Below are positions 50,927 through 59,771 of a DNA stretch of 64,000 nt, piece after piece (the stretch's first letter is position 1; each line of letters begins with the position of its first letter). Made by a program: the position numbers and the translations under genes. The notes below the pieces were generated by a model. That model saw nothing but the letters and a program-made list of their open reading frames with translations. It was not told the origin of the DNA and did not search any database. The DNA is from Alteribacillus sp041949975. Its GTDB lineage: Bacteria > Bacillota > Bacilli > Bacillales > Marinococcaceae. Where the stretch lies: contig NZ_JBHFQG010000021.1 of assembly GCF_041949975.1 (NCBI RefSeq), positions 1-64,000 of the forward strand. Direction: 5' to 3'.

Positions 50927-52177
50927 TTATATAAAAAAGTCATGTTCTGCGTAGTCCTGCAGCGGTTGTTTCACATGATCATACTCATCATGATGGAAGA
51001 AAACCACCCCATGCGGATTACCGAACCCTTCTGATTCTTCAACTTTTCGCTGTACAGGCGTAAACATCGTATGACGGTCAAAACCTGGGTGCTCTTCTAA
51101 CTCTTGCGGTACATTGAGTTTTTCTATTTTTTCTACACGAGGATATACCATCAAACTTCCTGCATGTCCTTTTGCTTTATTTTCTTTCGGAAAAAGTTTT
51201 TTCAGCTCCTCTTCCGGGGTGTTTGGATCTGACACGAGAATGTAGGCCTGGAACGGATTAAAGTTATACGTTTTTTGGATCAAATCAAATATATTGCCGC
51301 CTGGAATTCGGTTGGCGACTTCTATAAAACTAATCGAACCATTTTCATCTATAAAAAATTCCGGATGAATGAGACCGTGTTTGATATCAAATGCTTTGAT
51401 TAACGCTTGGACTGCTCCGCGTATTTTTTTCCGCTGCTTTTCTATAGGAGGGGAAGGCGGCGCCATCATAGAATAACCAAATACGATATACTCTGTAATA
51501 TTTAAAAATTGTATTTTCCCGTTATGAATAAACACTTCACATGAAACCTCGACACCATCGAGATGACTTTCTAATAAACAAGGGAAAGAATCACCCTTCA
51601 GCTGGTCGGCATCCTTCTCTGAACGAATGATATGATGACCTACATCCCCTGCCTTGTTGAAGGCTTTGACGTGGATAGGATCTATTTCTTCTTCCTCTTT
51701 TAAAAGTGCATCATTAATCCGTCTTAAAAATTGTTTGACTTCCTCTTTATCCCTTGCTTCTTCAAATACTCCTACTTTCAATCCGCCCATCAGCGCCCGT
51801 CGTTTCATTTTTGCTTTATCCCGGAATAACAAGGCATGCTTAAAGATTTTAGGATCATTTTGTAAACGAGAATTAATCGCTGCCGCCCATTCGACGGTGT
51901 CTTCGAATAGCGGAATAGCAAGCTTTACATTCTCTTTTTCTAATTTGTTATACAGCTCTTCACAATGATCACAAACTTCTTCCATGGAGACTCGTTTTTT
52001 AAAATCTTCAAAGTCCCAAGAAATATAAGGAAGGTCATACTTTTTTGCGTAGTCTTCCATTCCTGGAGGCCCTACAATCACAAATGGCCTGTTGAGTTGG
52101 TCAATCGCTTCGATGGAAGGCAGACTCCAGCCAATTAATGCTGTTTTATAGTCTATGTCCCGCTTTGTTTTCGTCAT
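50927..52177 (-). CDS. ATP-grasp carboxylate-amine ligase (amino-acid ligase-like), 416 aa
   Basis: ATG 52177 is chosen with GGGG 9 nt upstream; the GTG/ATG starts further up overlap the site. ATP-grasp signatures: CLLESHLDGVEVSCEVFI and HPEFFIDENGSISFIEVANRIPGGN, where Glu, Asn and Arg bind Mg-ATP, with an N-terminal PATP-like region (TALIGWSLPSI, VIVGPPGMEDYAKKY). It resembles BacD-type L-amino acid ligases and other carboxylate-amine ligases that form peptide or amide bonds via acyl-phosphate. First gene of the operon with the 657-aa protein. Substrates are unknown. Confidence 0.78.
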   Translation of the reverse strand: MTKTKRDIDYKTALIGWSLPSIEAIDQLNRPFVIVGPPGMEDYAKKYDLPYISWDFEDFKKRVSMEEVCDHCEELYNKLEKENVKLAIPLFEDTVEWAAAINSRLQNDPKIFKHALLFRDKAKMKRRALMGGLKVGVFEEARDKEEVKQFLRRINDALLKEEEEIDPIHVKAFNKAGDVGHHIIRSEKDADQLKGDSFPCLLESHLDGVEVSCEVFIHNGKIQFLNITEYIVFGYSMMAPPSPPIEKQRKKIRGAVQALIKAFDIKHGLIHPEFFIDENGSISFIEVANRIPGGNIFDLIQKTYNFNPFQAYILVSDPNTPEEELKKLFPKENKAKGHAGSLMVYPRVEKIEKLNVPQELEEHPGFDRHTMFTPVQRKVEESEGFGNPHGVVFFHHDEYDHVKQPLQDYAEHDFFI

Positions 52178-52270
52178 TTTCGGCATCCCCTTTACCCTTC
52201 TATTTGGCTGATTACACAATATATTTTGACCCTGAAGGGAGAAGATTATGACTCACAATTTTATCAAATA

Positions 52271-52305
52271 AGAAAAAACCTGAACTGATTTACCAGTCCA
52301 GGTTT
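52271..52305 (-). terminator. Terminator of the 52315-52605 gene
   Basis: AAACCTGAACTG pairs with CAGTCCAGGTTT (one mismatch); on the minus strand TTTTTTC follows. Confidence 0.85.
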
Positions 52306-52314
52306 CTCACGGTT

Positions 52315-52605
52315 TTATTGTTTATATCCATTTAAGGTGCTGGTTCCTTTCATTGTTACTACGTTTTCTTCCTTTGCGGAGTCAAAGGCTTCAATATCGA
52401 CCATTCTATTCATCGTTCCTTTGCTCGTTTCAAATGTTAGATGTTCTTTCCGGCTGTCTCTTAATGCATCTGTGAAAAAACGCTGATTTTCGACTCCGTA
52501 TATTTTTACTTCCCAATCTTCAGGATCGTCATTTTTCACGTTAATCTCACCTGTATTAAACTGAATTTCTTCATTTTGTTCATTAAATAGCTGATCTACT
52601 TTCAT
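52315..52605 (-). CDS. Hypothetical 96-aa protein
   Basis: ATG 52605 has AGGAGGG 6 nt upstream and is preferred over the upstream frame, which is not supported. The product is a mixed alpha/beta soluble protein (INVKNDDPEDWEVKIYG, FETSKGTMNRMVDIEAF). No signal peptide, cysteine or motif recognised. It lies downstream of repeat DNA and ends at a strong terminator. Confidence 0.65.
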   Translation of the reverse strand: MKVDQLFNEQNEEIQFNTGEINVKNDDPEDWEVKIYGVENQRFFTDALRDSRKEHLTFETSKGTMNRMVDIEAFDSAKEENVVTMKGTSTLNGYKQ

Positions 52606-52769
52606 CATAGCCCTCCTGTCTGTTTGTTTTATTGCGTCTGTGATCCTCTTCCCTGCTGCAGCCTCTCTCAAACGTATTTGATCATCACCGGTACGGCAGA
52701 CTCCGATGAGAAACATCGTCAATCACTGGTATTAGTTTTTTCTACGTTTGCTGTTTTCCACTCTTTTGC

Positions 52770-52955
52770 TGTAGGGGATGGACCCTCGTTCCGCTATGTC
52801 TCAAAAAAAGAGCTTTATGGATAGGCTCGCGGCCCCTCATTCCGTTATTCTATATAAACACAGATATAAGGTGATCTGCGGGAAACAACGGAACCACGGT
52901 CCACGTAAGGCCTCCAAAAAGAGAAAATAATGAAAATAACGGTAACCTGTGTCCA
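52770..52955. repeat. Family B intergenic repeat, long hairpin form
   Basis: Forward GGACCCTCGTTCCGCTAT and CCCCTCATTCCGTTATTC, inverted AACAACGGAACCACGGTCC and AATAACGGTAACCTGTGTCC. The arms can fold into a long imperfect hairpin. Confidence 0.65.
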
Positions 52956-52960
52956 CCGCC

Positions 52961-53728
52961 TCAAATATTTGAGCCATACAGACGCATGGTATTATGCAGA
53001 ATTTGTTCTTTTAGAGTGTGGATGTTCATTTTTCTTTCTTTTGCTAAAAAAGCTGCGATGTCCGGCAGAAATAATGGTGTGGTTTCTTTTCCTTCAAAAG
53101 GCCCTTTAAACGGCCATGGGCCGTCCGTTTCCATTAACAATTGTTCCATTGGAATAAAGGTAGCTAAGACTTGATCTCTCTCGCGATAGCATACTTCTGG
53201 TGTGAGGGAAACGTAATAACCCGCAGCTGTAATTTGCCGGACCACTTCCATCTGGGCTTTCAGCCAGTGGAAATGCGCAGCGATGTCAGGGGTTTCCTGC
53301 TGCAGGATTTCATAAACGATGGCTGCTTTATCATAAACAGCATGAAGAGCTGCAGGAAGAGAGTGTTCTTCCGCTGTATGTAAACACCGTTTGAAAAAGT
53401 CCATATGTGATTCAAGAGAATGCGGGAGTTTTTCGAGTTCATAATGAGGCAGACCTATTTCTCCAATGCATGCTATGTTATTACGTTCCTGGCGGATAAG
53501 CCGCTGCCATTCTTGAAAATCGGATTCCTTTGGCAAACCTTTTTCCGGATGAAAACCGGCACCTGCCAAAATAAAATCAGGAAACTTTTCTTTTAGCTCC
53601 AATGTTTTATACGAGGAAGCAAGATCGTAAGAAACGGCAATTACTTTTTTGATGCCGGCTTTTTGCCAGGAATTTATTTTCATTTCTATGTTTTCATATT
53701 GATCTAAATGGATATGAGCATCTATCAT
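52961..53728 (-). CDS. TatD-family metal-dependent hydrolase
   Basis: 255 aa from ATG 53728 (AAAAGGAGTCCTTCC upstream); the longer frame starts 54 bp earlier without a site. Complete TatD metal site: MIDAHIHLD, CIGEIGLPHYE, ALHAVYDKA, IAAHFHWLK and METDGPW. TatD proteins are nucleases acting on DNA or D-tyrosyl-tRNA-like substrates. Single gene. The N-terminal context next to a coiled-coil gene says nothing about substrate. Confidence 0.85.
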   Translation of the reverse strand: MIDAHIHLDQYENIEMKINSWQKAGIKKVIAVSYDLASSYKTLELKEKFPDFILAGAGFHPEKGLPKESDFQEWQRLIRQERNNIACIGEIGLPHYELEKLPHSLESHMDFFKRCLHTAEEHSLPAALHAVYDKAAIVYEILQQETPDIAAHFHWLKAQMEVVRQITAAGYYVSLTPEVCYRERDQVLATFIPMEQLLMETDGPWPFKGPFEGKETTPLFLPDIAAFLAKERKMNIHTLKEQILHNTMRLYGSNI

Positions 53729-53844
53729 GGAAGGACTCCTTTTACCTTTTATATCCATCGTAACGCAGGATGGATAAGACAAAAATGAAAAAGGTGATTG
53801 ATGAAAAGGATTAATCCAGCGGGTCGAGGTGGTAGACAGGATGT

Positions 53845-54132
53845 TTATTTTAAACCTAACGTGTTTTTAATACGGTACACATCTCTTTTGTTCGTCCAGG
53901 TTTCGTCTTTTAATACGTCATAGCTTGCTTCAAGGTTCTCTAACCGGTCTTTTATATCACTAAATTCTTTGGCATTCTGCCTTTTCATGCCATCGATTTC
54001 AGCTTTTAATTCCTCCTGGCCTGTTTTTAAAGCAGACAGCATTCGTCCGTGCTCTTTTAGAGTTTCTCCTTGCTCTGTTAAAGTCTCTTGAATATGGTTA
54101 AGCGCTCCTAAAATCCGTTTTTCCATTTCCAT
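53845..54132 (-). CDS. Coiled-coil protein, 95 aa
   Basis: Start ATG 54132 after AAAAAGGAGAAAGACA. Almost entirely a heptad-like coiled coil from residue 5 to 78 (LNHIQETLTEQGETLKEH, LKAEIDGMKRQNAKEFSDIKDRLENLEAS), then a short basic tail. Probably a homo-oligomer. No partner or family recognised; divergent from the DNA polymerase gene. Confidence 0.75.
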   Translation of the reverse strand: MEMEKRILGALNHIQETLTEQGETLKEHGRMLSALKTGQEELKAEIDGMKRQNAKEFSDIKDRLENLEASYDVLKDETWTNKRDVYRIKNTLGLK

Positions 54133-54229
54133 TGTCTTTCTCCTTTTTCGACGAATTTAAATGTATTATAGCACGAGCGTTCTGTTTTAAAAAAGAAATC
54201 TGGGAGCGGCTGATGGAAAATGTCTACTG

Positions 54230-54258
54230 TTGAAAAGGAACGTTTGTTCTCATATAAT
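54230..54258 (+). promoter_or_regulatory. SOS promoter with LexA (DinR) box of uvrX
   Basis: TTGAAA (54230-54235) and TATAAT (54253-54258), spacer 17 bp. The spacer holds GAACGTTTGTTC (54238-54249), a match to the Bacillus LexA/DinR half-sites GAAC-N4-GTTC. LexA bound there would block RNA polymerase. Confidence 0.85.
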
Positions 54259-54294
54259 AAAATTATCTCAAGTCTTTTTAGTGGAGCGATGATG

Positions 54295-55527
54295 ATGGAG
54301 AGGATCGTATTTTTAGTGGATATGCAGTCGTTTTATGCGAGCTTTGAAAAGGTCTGCCGCGCAGACCTTGAAGATAAACCCGTAGTCGTGGCGGGAGATC
54401 CAAAAATCCGCAGCGGCGTCATCCTTGCGGCCTGCCCAATCGCCAAACAATGGGGCGTGAAAACGGCAGAAGCTCTTTGGGAAGCAGAAAATAAATGTCC
54501 GGATCTCGTGGTCATTAAACCGCGTATGCAGGCCTACTTGGATGCCTCGGTTGAAATTGCTGCCGTGCTTGAAACGTTCAGCGATGAAGTCGAACCGTAC
54601 AGCGTGGATGAAATTTTTGTAGAAATGACCTATTCCCTTGAACCGTTCGGCGGCGATCCAGTAAAAGCAGCAGAGCGTATGAAACGGCAAATTAAACGAA
54701 TGCTTGGCGTAAACGCCCGTGTTGGCATTGGTCCGACAAAAGTGCTTGCCAAGATGGCTTGCGACCATTTCGCGAAAAAAGCGCCGGAAGGAATTTTTAC
54801 ATTAACTCAAGATAATTTGGAGCAGAAGCTATGGCCGCGTTCCATCGGGGACTTATTTGGAGTTGGAAAACGAATGGAGCGCCACCTTCGTAATATGGGC
54901 ATCCGCACCATCGGCCAGCTTGCCCGCTTTCCGCTCGAACAAATGAAAAAACGCTGGGGCATAAATGGAGAGCTGCTTTGGCGGACTGCTTACGGATGGG
55001 ATCCCTCCCCCGTAACAGTCAACACCCATATCCGCCGCAAAGGCATCGGCCACCATATGACGCTTCCCCGCGATTATTATACGTGGGACGAAGTCAAAGT
55101 CGTTTTGCGGGAATTGAGTGAAGAGGTGGCCCGCCGTGCCAGGCAGAACGGCTATATGGGCACGACTGTTTCTGCAGGGGCGGGCGGCCATGATTTTGAT
55201 TTTCCGGCCGGTTTTCACCGCCAGACAAAGCTTGAGGATTATACCAATGACGGAAGAGTCATTTACGAAGCAGCTGCCGGGCTTTTTCATGAGCATTGGG
55301 ATGGATATCCGCTGCGAAGTGTCGGCATTACGCTCGATCAGCTCGCAAATGATACCTTTCGCCAGCTCAACCTGTTTCACCCCATTCAAGACCGCGAAAC
55401 CTTGAATCAAACAGTAGATGATTTAAAAGAGCGGTTTGGGAGCGGTACGCTTCTTTATGCTTCTTCTCTTACCGATGCAGGCCAAGCCCAGCTGCGCGCA
55501 CAAAAAATTGGCGGCCATTACAAATAA
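54295..55527 (+). CDS. uvrX: Y-family (translesion) DNA polymerase UvrX/YqjW
   Basis: About 410 aa. Three metal-binding acids: Asp in LVDMQSFYASFE and Asp/Glu in YSVDEIFVEM; little-finger domain follows. It copies past damaged bases at low fidelity and is induced by DNA damage. The open frame extends 75 bp upstream, but that part lies in the SOS promoter, so translation should start at the third ATG of ATGATGATG (54295) with GTGGAG before it. The UvrX group is related to but distinct from PolIV. Confidence 0.87.
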   Translation: MERIVFLVDMQSFYASFEKVCRADLEDKPVVVAGDPKIRSGVILAACPIAKQWGVKTAEALWEAENKCPDLVVIKPRMQAYLDASVEIAAVLETFSDEVEPYSVDEIFVEMTYSLEPFGGDPVKAAERMKRQIKRMLGVNARVGIGPTKVLAKMACDHFAKKAPEGIFTLTQDNLEQKLWPRSIGDLFGVGKRMERHLRNMGIRTIGQLARFPLEQMKKRWGINGELLWRTAYGWDPSPVTVNTHIRRKGIGHHMTLPRDYYTWDEVKVVLRELSEEVARRARQNGYMGTTVSAGAGGHDFDFPAGFHRQTKLEDYTNDGRVIYEAAAGLFHEHWDGYPLRSVGITLDQLANDTFRQLNLFHPIQDRETLNQTVDDLKERFGSGTLLYASSLTDAGQAQLRAQKIGGHYK

Positions 55528-55535
55528 TCCTCCTC

Positions 55536-55568
55536 AAAGACGCGGCGTCCATCGACCACGTCTTTCTT
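55536..55568 (+). terminator. Weak terminator of uvrX
   Basis: AAAGACG (55536-55542) pairs with CGTCTTT (55559-55565). The stem is short and T-run incomplete. Confidence 0.45.
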
Positions 55569-55580
55569 GATAAAAAAAGA

Positions 55581-55609
55581 TTTCAAAATTTTATTTATTT
55601 TAGTATAAT
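55581..55609 (+). promoter_or_regulatory. Promoter of the acyl-CoA synthetase gene
   Basis: TATAAT (55604-55609) with TTTCAA (55581-55586) 17 bp upstream, 50 bp before the start codon. Confidence 0.55.
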
Positions 55610-55658
55610 AAAAAGAGAACTCGAGTAGTCTTAGAAGATCTTGACGGGAGGGGATTTT

Positions 55659-57242
55659 TTGAAAAGAGAAGATTTAATTGCTCCAGAAAAGTACAATGTA
55701 ACAAATGAATTGGAAGCGTTTACAAACAATGAGCACCGGGTGGCGGTTCGCTGGCTGAGTGAAGACGGCAACAGGCGGGAAGTCTCCTACTCTGAACTGA
55801 TTAAGCGCACCAATCAATACGCCAACGCCCTTATAGCAGAAGGTTTTCAAAAAGGCGACCGTATTCTTATTATTCTGCCACGGCTGCCGGAGGCTTATAT
55901 GGCTTATCTTGCCTGCCTGAAAGCAGGAATTATTGCTATACCTTGTTCTGAAATGCTGCGGGCAAAAGATTTAAGTTACCGCATTAACCACTCCACAGCT
56001 AAAGGTGTGATAGCTTTTCACAAGGCTACCGAAGAAACAGATAAAATAGACGAAAGCACGCCTTCCTTAGAAAAGAAATTTGTTATTGGCGGAGAACAGA
56101 ACGGCTGGAAAGCATTTGAAGAAAGTGTCATTCTGCAAAGTGACCAATTCAGCGGTGAAAACACCTCCCGGGATGATATTGCTTTTCTATCTTATACTTC
56201 AGGTACGACAGGAAATCCAAAAGGAGTGGTACATACCCACGCCTGGGCGTATGCACATGTTCGTACAGCAGCAAAGGAATGGCTCGATGTACGGGAAAAC
56301 GATATTGTCTGGGCTACGGCAGCTCCTGGGTGGCAAAAATGGATATGGAGTCCGTTTTTATCAACAATCACCCTTGGTGCGACTGCATTTGTTTATCAAG
56401 GCAAATTCGATCCGAATACGTATCTCAGCCTGCTGGAAAAAGAAAAAATTAACGTCCTCTGCTGCACCCCGACAGAGTACCGGCTCATGTCAAAAGTCGA
56501 CAGCCTGTCTTCGTATAACTTGCCGGAGCTCCGAAGTACAGTGTCTGCAGGCGAGCCTCTGAACCGCCCGGTGATCGAAGCTTTTAAAGAGGCTTTTGAC
56601 GTGGATGTCCGCGATGGATACGGACAAACGGAAAATACGCTGTTAGTCGGAACACTGCTTGATATGACCATAAAACCTGGTTCGATGGGAAAACCGACTC
56701 CTGGGAACACAGTCGACGTTATTAATGACAAAGGGCAGCCGGCAGCACCCGGAGAGGTTGGCGATATCGCTGTTCATAAAGACTGCCCTGCGCTTTTTAA
56801 GGAATATTATAAAGATACCGGGCGGACCGCTGCTGCGTTTCGAGGAGATTGGTATTTAACCGGTGATCAGGCGTCAAAAGATGAGGATGGCTACCTCTGG
56901 TTTGAAGGGCGCAGCGATGACATTATTATCAGCTCCGGCTACACGATCGGTCCATTTGAAGTCGAAGATGCTCTGACCAAACATGAGGCTGTAAAAGAAT
57001 GCGCGGTTGTCGCTTGTCCAGATGAAGTCCGCGGAAGCATTGTCAAAGCCTATATCGTATTAAAAGATCCAGACAGCGCTGCAAATAAAGAAGCATTAAT
57101 TCAAGAGCTCCAGGATCATACGAAAGCGCTCACAGCTCCATACAAGTACCCTCGCCACATTGAGTTTATCGAAGAGCTTCCTAAAACAACCTCCGGGAAA
57201 ATCAGGCGCGTGGAGCTTCGCCAAAAGGAATTACAACGGTAG
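55659..57242 (+). CDS. Acyl-CoA synthetase, AMP-forming (acetyl/medium-chain type)
   Basis: 527 aa from TTG 55659 (GGGAGGGG upstream). ANL motifs: LSYTSGTTGNPKGVVHTH (about residue 165), DGYGQTE, the linker TGDQASKDEDGYLWFEGRSDD and catalytic Lys in TTSGKIRR. It makes acyl-CoA through an acyl-AMP. The family includes MbcS-like enzymes that use branched or short-chain acids. Ends in a MITE-like element that supplies a hairpin as terminator. Confidence 0.87.
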   Translation: MKREDLIAPEKYNVTNELEAFTNNEHRVAVRWLSEDGNRREVSYSELIKRTNQYANALIAEGFQKGDRILIILPRLPEAYMAYLACLKAGIIAIPCSEMLRAKDLSYRINHSTAKGVIAFHKATEETDKIDESTPSLEKKFVIGGEQNGWKAFEESVILQSDQFSGENTSRDDIAFLSYTSGTTGNPKGVVHTHAWAYAHVRTAAKEWLDVRENDIVWATAAPGWQKWIWSPFLSTITLGATAFVYQGKFDPNTYLSLLEKEKINVLCCTPTEYRLMSKVDSLSSYNLPELRSTVSAGEPLNRPVIEAFKEAFDVDVRDGYGQTENTLLVGTLLDMTIKPGSMGKPTPGNTVDVINDKGQPAAPGEVGDIAVHKDCPALFKEYYKDTGRTAAAFRGDWYLTGDQASKDEDGYLWFEGRSDDIIISSGYTIGPFEVEDALTKHEAVKECAVVACPDEVRGSIVKAYIVLKDPDSAANKEALIQELQDHTKALTAPYKYPRHIEFIEELPKTTSGKIRRVELRQKELQR

Positions 57243-57261
57243 AACAACCACGAAGAAGCTC

Positions 57262-57546
57262 GTTGTCTCAAAAGCCATTGCACGGGAAACAGCCGGTCAT
57301 GAAAATAAGTCCACGACCGGCTGTTTTGCTTTGTTTTCTCTTTTCTGTACAGGCAGCGGCGCTCGAGATGACCCTCTTCAAGCAGGGTCGGCCGCAACAT
57401 CTTTAAAAAGCAAACAACGGGGAGTACAACATCTTACAAGAGCCTTTCTTCATTACCGCTTCCTCTTTCTCTTGTCTCAGGCTTTAAAACCCTTTTTTTG
57501 GAATGTTGCAATAAAAGATAGGGCTGCGTCTTCCTTTTGAGACAAC
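57262..57546. mobile_element. MITE-like element, 285 bp
   Basis: Perfect 13-bp inverted ends GTTGTCTCAAAAG (57262-57274) and CTTTTGAGACAAC (57534-57546). The interior holds hairpin AAACAGCCGGTC/GACCGGCTGTTT (57287-57326), a terminator-like T-run, and a segment also found at 47.6 kb. No open frame with a ribosome site. Confidence 0.75.
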
Positions 57547-57554
57547 CCCTTTCA

Positions 57555-58115
57555 TTACTTATTCATTTTTTGAACCCACTTTATAAAAGCACGGAGCGAT
57601 TGATCAAGCGCCTGCTTTGTTTTTTCATCTGTTATTTTTCCGTCCTCTATTTTATTCGAAACCTGGCCGACATACACTTCAGGCTGCTGCATCACAAGCG
57701 CTCCAGCTGCTGCGAGGGTTTGTTTCACTTGCACTTGTGCAAAAGCAGTCCCCGTCATAGCAGGAGAAGCACCTAAAACAAATGCTGGTTTGTTTTCCAG
57801 GACATTTTCATTTGTAACACTTGCTGCCCAGTCTAATGCATTTTTTAACATCCCCGGGACCCCATGGCTGTACTCAGGGGTAACAATCAATAATCCATCT
57901 GCCTCCTCTATTGCCTCTTTGAAAACTACAACTGCTTCTGGGTCTCCGTTTTCTTCTAGATCTCCATTAAACAATGGGATATGTTTGAGATCATAAATGG
58001 AAAAGTCAACTGAATCCGGCCGTTCCTGCGCTAAATGCTTTAAGACTACTCTATTGTAAGAATCTTTACGCAAACTTCCGGCAATACCTGTAATTTTTAA
58101 GCTTTCTGTATTCAT
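57555..58115 (-). CDS. NADPH-dependent FMN reductase (azobenzene reductase-like)
   Basis: 186 aa flavodoxin-like fold. FMN loop GSLRKDSYNR (about residues 13-22) and LLIVTPEYSHGVPGMLKNALDW (about 75-96), the two signatures of this family. Reduces flavin, quinones or azo dyes with NAD(P)H in the cytosol. Start follows AACGGGGTGGAACA; single gene. An antioxidant or chromate/azo detoxification role is common for relatives. Confidence 0.87.
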   Translation of the reverse strand: MNTESLKITGIAGSLRKDSYNRVVLKHLAQERPDSVDFSIYDLKHIPLFNGDLEENGDPEAVVVFKEAIEEADGLLIVTPEYSHGVPGMLKNALDWAASVTNENVLENKPAFVLGASPAMTGTAFAQVQVKQTLAAAGALVMQQPEVYVGQVSNKIEDGKITDEKTKQALDQSLRAFIKWVQKMNK

Positions 58116-58397
58116 TGTTCCACCCCGTTCTTATTATTTCTAATTCTTATCTTCCCTGCTGTCTTCCAGACAAAACAAAAGAAAGAGAGGAGATAATCTT
58201 TCAATCTCTGAATCCTTCTCGAAAAGTTTTGTTAACATAGTTATCAGTCTGATATACTAATAAGTATCATCTTATCAGAATACTATTAATATTAGCGCTA
58301 TTCCTCCTCGATCTTCATAATTCTTCCATACATACGATGGAGTAACGGGGATGAAATAGAAAAATAGAGACAGAAACAGGAGGGATTATTACTGAAT

Positions 58398-59750
58398 GTG
58401 AACGAATTTTTAGGAATGATCAGTGATTTTGTGTGGGGGCCGCCGTTTCTTATATTGTTAGTCGGCACCGGTATTTATTTAACCTTTCGATTGGCTTTTT
58501 TGCAGTTTAAAACACTGCCGTATGCTCTAAAATTAGTGTTTACAAAAAACCAGGACAAACAATCGGAAGGTGATATTTCCCACTTTCAATCGTTAATGAC
58601 AGCACTCGCGGCAACAGTCGGTACCGGTAACATAGCCGGGGTTGCCACAGCCGTTGTGGTTGGTGGTCCAGGTGCTGTTTTTTGGATGTGGATGTCGGCA
58701 TTGTTTGGGATGGCTACTAAATATGCAGAAGCCATCCTTGCTGTTAAATACAGGGTAAAGGATGAACGCGGCGAGATGGCCGGCGGTCCGATGTATTATA
58801 TCGAAAAAGGACTTGGCTGGAAATGGCTGGCTGTATTATTCGCCGTTTTCGCAGCAGTGGCTTCGCTCGGGATTGGAAACACGGTACAATCCAACTCAGT
58901 CGCAGACGTACTTCAAGAAAACTGGAGCTTCCCGTATTGGGCCACTGGTATTATTCTTATGATTTTAACTGGAATTGTTATTATTGGCGGTATTAAATCC
59001 ATCGGTCGGGTGGTAGCTTTTATTGTTCCGGTGATGGCGGTTTTCTATGTTATCGGAGGACTTATCCTTATTCTCTTCAATTTTGACCTCGTTCCAGAAG
59101 CGGTAAGCTTAATTTTCACCGATGCGTTTACCGGCCAGGCTGTAGCGGGCGGGGCGATTGGTGCCGTAATTCAAATGGGTGTGGCCCGCGGGGTGTTTTC
59201 AAACGAAGCCGGGCTCGGTTCTGCTCCGATTGCAGCAGCTTCCGCACGAACCGATTATCCGGGACGACAAGCATTAGTATCGATGACCCAGGTGTTTATC
59301 GACACCATTATTATCTGTTCTATCACTGGTATGGCCCTGGTGATGGGTGAACTGTATTTAGATGCAAACTCGTATGTAGACGGCGCCGCATTGACTTCTG
59401 CTACCTTTGAAATGTTTTTAGGACCTGCAGGTGCGTTTATCGTCTCGATCGGCCTTGTTTTCTTCGCCTATTCTACCATGCTTGGCTGGTCTTATTACGG
59501 CGAACGCTGCATTTATTATTTAACGAATAAAACTTCTTCCATCATGGTGTACCGGGTTATTTTTGTGATTGCTATATTCTTTGGCGCCATATTAGAGCTT
59601 GATACCGTTTGGACCATCGCTGATATTATGAACGGCTTAATGGCTGCACCAAACTTAATTGGGCTGCTCGGGCTATCCGGTGTTGTCGCTGCAGAAACTG
59701 CATTTTTCCTTCAGAGAAAACGAGAAGAAGAACAAAAACTAAAAAATTAA
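58398..59750 (+). CDS. Sodium:alanine symporter (AGCS family)
   Basis: About 450 aa with 10-12 membrane helices. Family signatures: QSLMTALAATVGTGNIAGVATAVVVGGPGAVFWMW and ARGVFSNEAGLGSAPIAAAS. It imports alanine or glycine with Na+. The AGGAGGG site is 13 nt before the GTG (58398) and 7 nt before an in-frame CTG (58392), so the start is uncertain. Confidence 0.92.
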   Translation: MNEFLGMISDFVWGPPFLILLVGTGIYLTFRLAFLQFKTLPYALKLVFTKNQDKQSEGDISHFQSLMTALAATVGTGNIAGVATAVVVGGPGAVFWMWMSALFGMATKYAEAILAVKYRVKDERGEMAGGPMYYIEKGLGWKWLAVLFAVFAAVASLGIGNTVQSNSVADVLQENWSFPYWATGIILMILTGIVIIGGIKSIGRVVAFIVPVMAVFYVIGGLILILFNFDLVPEAVSLIFTDAFTGQAVAGGAIGAVIQMGVARGVFSNEAGLGSAPIAAASARTDYPGRQALVSMTQVFIDTIIICSITGMALVMGELYLDANSYVDGAALTSATFEMFLGPAGAFIVSIGLVFFAYSTMLGWSYYGERCIYYLTNKTSSIMVYRVIFVIAIFFGAILELDTVWTIADIMNGLMAAPNLIGLLGLSGVVAAETAFFLQRKREEEQKLKN

Positions 59751-59771
59751 CACCGCTTCGACATTACATTA

